The notes beneath the pieces are model-generated. The model was given only the letters and a program-made list of their open reading frames with translations, was not told where the DNA came from and did not search any database. Position numbers and translations under genes: made by a program. Below are positions 56,304 to 64,000 of a DNA stretch of 64,000 bases, in pieces (position 1 is the stretch's first letter; each line of letters opens with the position of its first letter). This DNA is from Benincasa hispida (taxonomy: Eukaryota > Streptophyta > Magnoliopsida > Cucurbitales > Cucurbitaceae): the NCBI RefSeq assembly GCF_009727055.1, contig NC_052359.1, forward strand, positions 21,907,952 through 21,971,951, given 5' to 3'.

Positions 56304-57830
56304 TGTTGGGATTGATGCCCTAAATCTCGTGGTCTTGTAGTTTGTAGATTATATTTATACAAATATATTATTTATTTAATAAAATAAGTTGTATTTTATT
56401 TGACATGTAGTTGCATTTACCTAAAAACTAATAAACTAAGATCCAAGGTTATCCGATGTAACTTAAATATGTATGTGGAGGCATACAGGTGGATCATATT
56501 TAAATGATAACCTGAACGGTTTGTAGTAGATGTGTAAAGTTGGGTACCTTATCCTGGTGACACTACGGATACAACCCGTTTTACAGTTGTTACCATTGTT
56601 GTAAAGTGCTACAAATGATCTGATCTTGATCATTCATGTAGAGACATGTGAGCAGGAGTATCCTATATAAAGAGTTTATATAAGACCAGACTAGGAAATG
56701 AATAATCTCTCTTTATAACACCGTTGCTAGAAGAGACTTACATTTCACTAGGATAACCATAGGTTATTTAACCTTAACCTTGAGTGAGTTGTGAACTCCT
56801 ACCTATGAGGCTAGTCCTTTGATTTGTATGGGTGAGAGTGGCCAGATTCGCAAACTTAATAAGCATACCATTTTGGGGATTCGCCTGATTGGGGAACTGG
56901 GAACACAGCTACACAAGAAGGAATTCACTCCTTCCCTATTGTTCGGATAAGTAGATAAATTGCTCCCTTAAGGGCTGATTCCAGGGGTTGAACAATATGG
57001 CGCTACACCCTCTTCTGGCCTGAGAGGGATTCGGTTATAGTTGGACTATAACTAATTGTTCATTAGAGGGACCGGTAGTACTTAAGAAGTTAAATGTAAC
57101 TATAGTAGTAAAACGATAATTTTGACCTAGTAATACTTACGAGTAATTTGTGAAGGGTCAACGCACTATTGATTGGTATATCCAATAGATATAGAAATAT
57201 ATCTATAGTGTAAAGTGTGCAATTGCCGGTCTTTAGTGGAGTGTCCGACAGTTAATGAAGGTTGATCAATTTAATTAAAGAGTTTAATTAATTCATCAAG
57301 TATCATTGGAGCTTTAATCTATAGGTCCATAAGGTCTCCTTGTTAGTTCAATAAGGATTAATGGGAATAAAATTAATTTTGGATTAATTTGAACTGTTCA
57401 AATTAATTAAAGGGAATTAATTATATGATATATAATTAACATAATGTATATGATACATTATAATATATAGTTTTAAGAAAGAAACATATATATGAATATC
57501 ATTCAAATTATATGAATATAATTCATATAAAAACTGTAGATTAAAATTAATATGAATATGATTCGTATTTAGACTACAAGTTATATGAGAGAGTAATAAA
57601 CTAAAGGTACTATTATATGTGATATAATATAAACTATAAGTTATATGTTATATATGATATATCATATAGTTTACTATTTATATATATGTTAAGTTAGTCA
57701 ATATATATATTATTATTAATAAATTAAAATTCAAAATTTTGAATTTTGAAAAAATAAAAAGGGGAGAGAGTTATTTTTAATAACTCCCTAAACCCTCACT
57801 CTCATATACATGAAACATGGATTGTGTAGA
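56304..57830 (+). mobile_element. Angela-like LTR, plus orientation, truncated by element J
   Basis: It starts TGTTGGGATTGATGCCC and follows the family through GTGACACTACGGATACAACC and TTCACTCCTTCCC, then AT-rich sequence with ATGATATATAATTA-type words. At 57831 it is cut by the LTR of J. Confidence 0.8.
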
Positions 57831-59454
57831 TGTAACAACCCAAATTTTTTTTAGGGAAATTTTATTTTAATTTTCTTGAATTATACTGTAAAGTTGAGAT
57901 AAAATTGAGTACGTATTTAAATAATTCAGTTTAAAATTAGTATGATAAGAAACTTGGTGTTGCTCTAAATTAATTGAAGGATTTTGAATGATTGAATTTT
58001 ATTTGGATTTAATTCAATTGATTGATCTTTATTTGGAATTGAATAGTTGGATTAACATAATTTTAATTGGAATAAAAGGTTGAGATTTGATTTTTGGAAT
58101 TTAAATTGGAGGCATCGTGTCTATACGTGAAGCCACTGGTGTTAGTCGTTCTTCACTACCCAGCCAGCCGTCTGCCACGAAGCGCACTGCCCATCCATGT
58201 GTCCCTATTGTTAGTGTTTGTGGCAGATCTCGTTTGGACAGTCCTGGATTTGTGCGAGCAACCCTTTATTCGTGCGTTTGTTTAGGTAAGGATTTGGAAG
58301 TTTTGGGTGAGTTTATTAGGTTTTCTTCAAGATCTTGGTTATCTTTTGCAATTTTGGTATAATGGTTGGTTCAATTTTAAATTTAGGAGATTGAAGTTGA
58401 GGTTTTGAGATGCTTTAGCAGGTTGTCTAGCACTACTAAGGGTGATTTTGATAAGATTTGGGTAAGTTAATTGGATATTTTTTAAAAATTAATTATGGTT
58501 TTTGAGATTAGGCCTTAATATTGGAATTTAAAATTGGTTAATGTTTAGGGATTAGTTCAAGAATTTTACTCAAGATAAAGAGGGCTTTGGATTTCTATCT
58601 TGCTTAGGTTTAAATCTATGGTAAGTGATTTCCTACTGGTTCGTCCTCGAACCCCAAGGTGATGTTAAAACTACGAATACAGTGAAAACATGTTTCCATT
58701 ATGATGGAATGTTCTGCCATGATTGACTGATGGATGGCTGTTGAGAATGATTTGAAAACTCATGAGTTATGGTACTATGATTGTTATAATATGTTATGGC
58801 TTGATATGAATTTGGATGTTGTATGTTGCATGATAGGTTGATGGTGACTGTTAACACTTCTATTGGACTATGTACATCCCCTATGTATGTTTCAGCATCC
58901 TTATGAGATTGCCACCTATTCTTTTGATTTTGGTGACTCTTCAAACTCACTTCCTAAGAAAGAGTGCCTTCAGGTTCACCCCTATGCCTATGTTTGGAAT
59001 GTACACATTTTTCTTGATGGGAAGGCTAATATGTACACCTAGTAGGCCCAGTAGTGGGTCATTTACTGGGTATATTTATACTCACCCTTTCTCTATTTTT
59101 TTTTTTTTTTTATGTAAAGGAAATTACAAAATGGCGAATGGCAAGAAGAATCCATGACTGAGCCTTGGGACTTGACAGCGCTTTCGCATATGTTTTTCTT
59201 ATGTTTTCAAGTTTTATCTTAGTAGTCACATTTCTAAACTCTTTGAATTTTTCATTCAGTTATTAATTTATTTTAAAATTAAAATTATGGGAAACCAAAC
59301 AGTGAATCTATGCTCTTTGAGATTTTATATTAGAAATTTATTTTATGAAATTCTTTTGGATTTAGCAAAATTTTGTAAAAAAAAATCATTTTGGAGATTT
59401 ATGCATGTATGTAGTAACAATCCTATACCCATCCTAGAAAGTCAGATCATTACA
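57831..59454 (+). repeat. Element J 5' LTR
   Basis: 1624 bp, ends GATCATTACA. It lacks a block of roughly 440 bp present in the 3' LTR (62208-62650). The sequences on both sides of the gap match (TTAATTGGAATAAAA; GTTAGTC(G/A)(T/C)TCTTCAC). Confidence 0.85.
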
Positions 59455-59456
59455 AT

Positions 59457-59468
59457 TGGTATCGGAGC
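59457..59468 (+). promoter_or_regulatory. Primer-binding site of J, initiator tRNA-Met type
   Basis: TGGTATCGGAGC two bases after the LTR end; the common site is TGGTATCAGAGC. Confidence 0.8.
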
Positions 59469-59679
59469 CTAAGTTTTTAGGTTCTATAGACTGACTTATT
59501 ATGTAAGTCTAGAGTGTCCCATTGGCCATTAATGGATTCTTCGTCATTGCCTGGTATGTCCTTTTGAAAAAAAAACAAACCCCTAGAGTATTATGCATAA
59601 GCTTATGTTGGGTTTATAATTGGCATGTTTTTCTTGATAAGGAATTTGTTAAAAACTAGTTGCGTATGATTGTTAGGAA

Positions 59680-61060
59680 ATGGTACGAATTAGAAGAAGA
59701 GGTAGTCGTGGTCGAAAGCCAGAGGGTTGGAGTTAGAACCCTAAAGTTTATAATATCTCCATACTAGGGAATTCCCAATTGCCTAGTGACCTTTATGGGT
59801 CAGAGTTGCCAAGATTTCCAACAAGAAGTTAGACTCAGAATATGGTTGTAACTCCACAAACACAAAATCCCCAAGCCCAAGACCCTCTCGCGTCGGGAGC
59901 ATAAGAGGTTGGAGCTGGTGGGAGTCAGAATGTGTTGGTAGCTCCGACCCCACCTAGTACCCAAGTTGATGAGGAGGCAATGACAACACGAATTGGGGAA
60001 GTTGTTATATCATCTTTGATGGGGAGGATATAGGAGTTAGTCCACAGTGCAGTGGAAAAGCATGTAGCTCGAAAGAATCGGACTCAACATACCTAGATAC
60101 AACAAGTACCATCCTCGAAGCCCTAATCGACACAGGTGCAAGCACATAATCAAAATTTAAAGACTTGTCTCTGGAAGCAAAGCATTTTCAAGATTTCAGA
60201 AAGTATACCCCTCTTACGTTCAATGGGCCACTGAAGGACCCAACCAAGGCAAAACTATGGTTGTCCACTATGGAGTCAATTTTTCGATATATGAAGTGCC
60301 CTAAAGATCAGGAACTCTAGTGTGTTGTTTTCTTACTCACTAAAAATGCCTAGCATTGGTGGTGCTTGGCAAAAAGAATGATAGAAATTAATGGTCGACA
60401 GGTGACTTGGGACCAGTTCAAGGAATGGTTCTACGAGAAGTACTTTTCTGCCAGTATGAGGTATAGGAAACAGATGGAATTTACTAACCTAAAACAAGGG
60501 TCCATGACAATAGAGGAATACGAGGAGGAATTTGATAGACTATTTTGCTTCGCCCCTGATTTGTTGTCTACAAAAGCAAAGAGGGCTGAGAGGTTGGTTG
60601 AGGGACTTTAGGATGGGGTGCAAGGTGTTGTGAAAGCTCTAGAGCCGACTACCTATGCAACAACATTTGTCCATCAGGGGAAGATTTCTTGAGATCTTTG
60701 GTGAGGGAACCCACCTTAGGCCAAAAAAGAAAGGCTGATCATAGAGCCCTAGAGCCTCCACAGAAGAGCCCGAACATAGACAAACCACCACGAACTTTAA
60801 ACAGCAGGCTTCTAAGACAAATAGGGTTTAGAGGAACAGTCTCGTATGCACATCATGTGGGAAGTGTCATTGAGGGCGCTGCTTAATTGGCACAGACACA
60901 TGTTTTAGATATAAGTAGGTAAGGCATATGATTGATTGATGCCCTGGGTTTTAGACTGGAGGTGGTTAGTCCTAGAGATCACCTCATGGGAATTCGGGTA
61001 GACAACAACAACAAGATCGAGTATATGCTACAACTCGACTAGAGGCCGAGAAATCAAGCA
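59680..61060 (+). pseudogene. Element J gag and zinc knuckle
   Basis: It starts MVRIRRRGSRGR at 59680. The capsid domain is clear: YTPLTFNGPLKDPTKAKLWL near 60205, VTWDQFKEWFYEKYFSASMR and YRKQMEFTNLKQGSMTIEEY, then EEEFDRLFCFAPDL (60366-60611). In another frame at about 60845 comes a knuckle CTSCGKCH, a stop, then GRCLIGTDTCFRYK and a C-P-G-F end, with the gypsy C-x2-C-x3-H form preserved. Stops occur before 60366 and after 60611. Confidence 0.85.
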
Positions 61061-61480
61061 CGGTAGTGATAGATACGCTCCCAATCTTGGGACACCATGC
61101 TTGGTACTATTTGACTCTAGCTCTTTCATTTGTTTTTGGCTGGCTGCCCATCATGATAATATAGACTAGTCTTGTAAGAAGGTGATTTTTAACCTCCCCT
61201 TACAGAAGCTAGCTTTAAGTTTAAAGGGGTTGGGATTGAGGTTTTACCTAAGGTAATATTGGGCATGAAAGCTAACAAATTTCTTAATCAAGGAACTTAG
61301 AGTATTTTAACCAGTGTAATTGACACCAGAGAAGCTGAGGTTACCTTAAATTCAAAGCTAGTGGTGAGGAACTATCCAGATGTTTTTTTAGAGGATCTTC
61401 TGGGTTCACCACCATATCGGATATAGACTTTGCTATTGAGTTAGAGCCAGATACGGTTCCCATTTCGAAAGCTTCGTAAA
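61061..61480 (+). pseudogene. Element J protease remnant
   Basis: EKSSTVVIDTLPILGHHAWY identifies the linker. In the neighbouring frame the active site reads L-F-D-S-S, with Ser where Gly is expected, and frameshifts follow. The large remainder of the protease domain is lost. Text near 61290-61390 (VIDTREAEVTLNSKLVVRNY-like, with shifts) leads to RT. Confidence 0.65.
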
Positions 61481-61946
61481 ATGGCCTTAGCAGTGTTGAA
61501 GGAGCTTAAGATTCAGTTGCAAGAATTGCTCGATAAGGGTTTCATTCAGCCAAGTGTGTCACCTTAGGGAGTACCGATGTTGTTTGTGAGGAAGAAGGAT
61601 GAGTCATTGTGCTTATGCATTGATTATAGAGAGTTGAACAAGTTGACCATCAAGAACAAGTACCCCTTCCCCAGGATTGTTGACTTGTTCTACCAGTTAC
61701 AGGGGCTAGAATTTTCTCCAAGATCAATCTATGTTCAAGGTCTCATCAGCTGAGGATAAAGGACAATGACCCTAAGACTACATTTCATTCTAGATATGGA
61801 CATTATGAGTTCATTGTGATATCATTTGGCTTGACCAATACTCCTGCAGTATTCATGGATATCATGAACAAGGTGTTCAAAGATTTTCTTGACACTTTTG
61901 TGATAGTTTTTATCTTGGTATATTCCAAGACAGGGCATAAATAAGG
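61481..61946 (+). pseudogene. Element J reverse transcriptase, truncated at the active site
   Basis: [47 protein letters not shown] and [20 protein letters not shown] are the fingers and palm of gypsy RT. After frameshifts near 61720 the frame reaches [20 protein letters not shown] and [16 protein letters not shown]. The two catalytic Asp, normally between F-I and I-L, are missing. The sequence runs into the 3' LTR at about 61947, leaving no thumb, RNase H or integrase. Confidence 0.85.
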
Positions 61947-63871
61947 AGCATTTACAAAAAAAAAATTTTAAGGAAAATTTTATTGAATTATATTGTAAAA
62001 TTGAGACAAAATTGAGTAGCATGTTTAAATAATTCAGTTTTAAATTAGTATGACAAGGAATTGAGGGTTGCTCTAAATTAATTGAATGATTTGGAAGGAT
62101 TGGATTTTATTTGAATTTTATTTGGTGGATTTTTATTTGAAATTGAATAGTTGGATTAACATAATTTTAATTGGAATAAAAGTTGAGATTTGATTTTTGA
62201 AATTTAAATTGGAGGTTTGGGTTTCAAATTTGTTGGGAGGAGATTTTTTTTTTTTTTTTTTTTTTGGGGCTTAATGTGATGGAAAAGAAGGATTGATATA
62301 TATATATTAAAACCAAAACCCTAACTTATTTTCCCTTTTCCAAATCCCTAAGTATATATAGGAATTATTATATTTGGAAAAGGAAAAAGGAAAGTTAGGG
62401 TTTTGGTTTAAAAATATATATGTGTAGAGGGAAGCGTGCAGGGAAAGAAAAAAAGAAAGAAAAAATTAATTTTGTTCTTTTTTTCTTCATACAAAGCGTT
62501 GCTGCCCAGCCCCCTCTCGTCGTTCGCAACTCTGCCAAAACCGTCGTCGCTCGCCAGCCATCCACCGTGAAGCGCACTGCTGTCATCGCATGCGTCCGCT
62601 CGAGCCACCGTTGGCATGATGCCTATTCGTGCAGGCGCCGGTCGTCAAGCCTATTCGTGAAGTCGCCGGTGTTAGTCACTCTTCACCACCAAGCCAGCCT
62701 CCACCGCAAAGCGTGTTGCCTATCTGTGCTTCCATGTTGTTGGGTTCTGCAGTAGATCTTGTTTGGACAGTCCCGAATCTGTGCGAGCGACCCTCTGTTC
62801 GTGCATTTGTTTGGGTAAGCATTTGGTTGTTTTAGGTGAGTTTCTTAGGTTTTCTTGAAGATCTTGGTTATCTTCTGTGATTTTGGACTGACAGAGTTGG
62901 TTCAATTTTAAATTTAGGAGATTGATGTTGAGGTTTTTAGGCGTTATACGTCCAGCACTACTAAGGGCGATTTTAGTAAGATTTGAGTTAAGTTAATTGG
63001 AGATTTTTTAAAATTAATTATGGTGTTTGAGATTAGGCCTAAGGAATTTAAAATTGGCTAAAGTTTAGGGATTGATTCAAGAATTTTACTCAAGATAAAG
63101 AGGGCTTTGGATTGCTATCTTGCTTAGGTTTAAATTTGTGGTAAGTGATTTACTACCGATTTGCCCTCGAACCCCAAGGTGATGTTAAAATTGGGAATAC
63201 AGGTGATGTTAAAATTGGGAATACACTGAAAACATGTTTCTATTGTGATGGAATATTCTACCATGATTGACTGATAGATTACTGTTGAGACTAATCTGGA
63301 AACCCATGAGTTATGCTATGATTGTTATAATACGTTATGGCTTGTACGAATTTGGATATTGTATGCTGTATGATAGGCTGATGGTGACTGTTAGAATTTC
63401 TATCGGACTGTGTACGTCCCCTATGTATGTTTCAGTATCCTTATGGGTCGCCACCTATGTTGATGATTTTGGTGACTCTTCAGAGTTATTTCCTATAGAA
63501 GTATGCCTTTAGGTTCGCCTCTTATGCATATGCCTATGTATGTGATGCACACCTTTATCTCAATGGGAAGACTAACATGTACACCTAATGGACCCAATAG
63601 TGGATCACTTATTGGGTATTTTTATACTCATCCTTGAAATGACACAATAGCGAACGACAAGAAGAATACGTGACTGAGTCTTGGGACTCGACAACACTTT
63701 CACATATGTTTTTCTTATGTTTTCAAGTTTTAGCTTAGTAGTTTAATTTTTCATTCTGTTATTTATTTAATTTATTTTTAAATTAAAATTATGGGTACCT
63801 AGAACAAAGAATTTATGCTCTTTGAGATTTTATATTAGAAATTTATTTTATAAAATTCTTTTGGATTTAGT
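61947..63871 (+). repeat. Element J 3' LTR, both ends incomplete
   Basis: It begins within the A/T run that follows the LTR start and matches 57850-59370. It retains the block missing in the 5' LTR, including an imperfect inverted repeat (62308-62412), and stops at TTTTGGATTTAG, about 85 bp before the expected end. Confidence 0.83.
62308..62412. repeat. Imperfect inverted repeat (hairpin) in the J 3' LTR
   Basis: Left arm 62308-62345 (AAACCAAAACCCTAACTT, then CCCTTTTCCAAAT) pairs with right arm 62372-62412 (ATTTGGAAAAGG, then AAGTTAGGGTTTTGGTTT). The loop is about 26 bases (contains AGTATATATAGG). Confidence 0.85.
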
Positions 63872-64000
63872 CAGATGTAGTATTGTTTTCCTCTTCTGCG
63901 CTAGCACTACTCCCATCGCATAACCGCTTACGTCGCACATTAATTCAAAGGGTTATGTCCAATCTGGTGCGATCAACACAGGTGCGGTCGTTAATACGTT
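63872..64000 (-). pseudogene. Gypsy (Athila-like) RT-RNase H junction fragment at the window edge
   Basis: On the minus strand from the window end: TTAPVLIAPDWT, one stop, then PFELMCDVSGYAMGVVLAQK and RKT. This is the start of the gypsy RNase H domain, with its first catalytic Asp in C-D. The rest lies beyond the window if the element runs that way. It abuts the truncated J LTR. Confidence 0.8.

Larger units (their letters stand above)
57831..63871 (+). mobile_element. Tekay/Del-like gypsy element J, pol truncated
   Basis: 5' LTR 57831-59454, primer site, gag, protease remnant, partial RT, then directly a 3' LTR (about 61947-63871) that lacks its first bases and its end. RNase H, integrase and chromodomain are absent. 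LTR start TGTAACAACCCAAATT is typical of these elements. It is inserted in an Angela-like LTR. Confidence 0.85.

Noticed and set aside
58094..58362. Overlapping plus-strand frames in the J 5' LTR as genes
   Set aside because: The matching region recurs in the 3' LTR (62629-62835), so they are LTR sequence.

Overview
The window looks like repeat-rich nuclear DNA of a flowering plant, and I find no intact host gene in it. It is a palimpsest of LTR retrotransposons (Ty1/copia and Ty3/gypsy), with remnants of hAT and MULE DNA transposons. Plant origin follows from the element types: Copia polyproteins and 2-kb LTRs resembling the Angela lineage, Athila-like gag with a tRNA-Asp primer site, Tekay/Del-like gypsy, DUF4371-type hAT and MULE relics. 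A cucurbit is my guess from the look of the LTRs; the sequence does not prove it. Element letters and lineage names are mine and rest on visible motifs, not on a database search.

Layout. 1-10570: leader and LTR of a minus-strand Copia (G), split by an Athila-like gypsy (F, 1802-9752) that itself carries a solo LTR (2593-3960). 10571-13960: pieces of two further Copia elements (A on plus, a fragment on minus). 14050-15190: a gypsy LTR remnant. 15778-23035: a G/T-rich low-complexity locus split by a solo LTR (16188-22827), split by Copia D (16327-22215), split by an Athila-like solo LTR (18096-19528). 23040-29444: a gypsy LTR with an internal duplication, split by a gag-protease gypsy E (24746-29183) with perfect target duplications. 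29710-41513: Copia B, complete from LTR to LTR, with a nonautonomous hAT-type element inserted at 34993-36474. 42279-53456: plus and minus LTR fragments around a Copia C that lacks integrase, with one solo LTR inserted at 44796-46800. 53457-56303: MULE and hAT transposase relics. 56304-63871: a Copia LTR truncated by a Tekay/Del-like gypsy J. 63872-64000: the edge of another gypsy on the minus strand.

Almost every reading frame is broken by stops, frameshifts or lost catalytic residues, so nothing here looks autonomous. The nesting gives a relative order of events.

The most unusual signal is a 22-bp minisatellite built around an ACGATCG core. It lies in the leader and LTRs of the Angela-like Copia elements and also in the LTRs of the unrelated gypsy element E. 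Example units from the two superfamilies match at 18 of 22 bases, five successive units in B are exactly 22 bp, and the two LTRs of E differ by about one unit. Other points of note are an organelle-like segment inside the hAT-type element with an N joined to a 64-bp exact duplication, and a 1.4-kb unexplained segment replacing pol in E.
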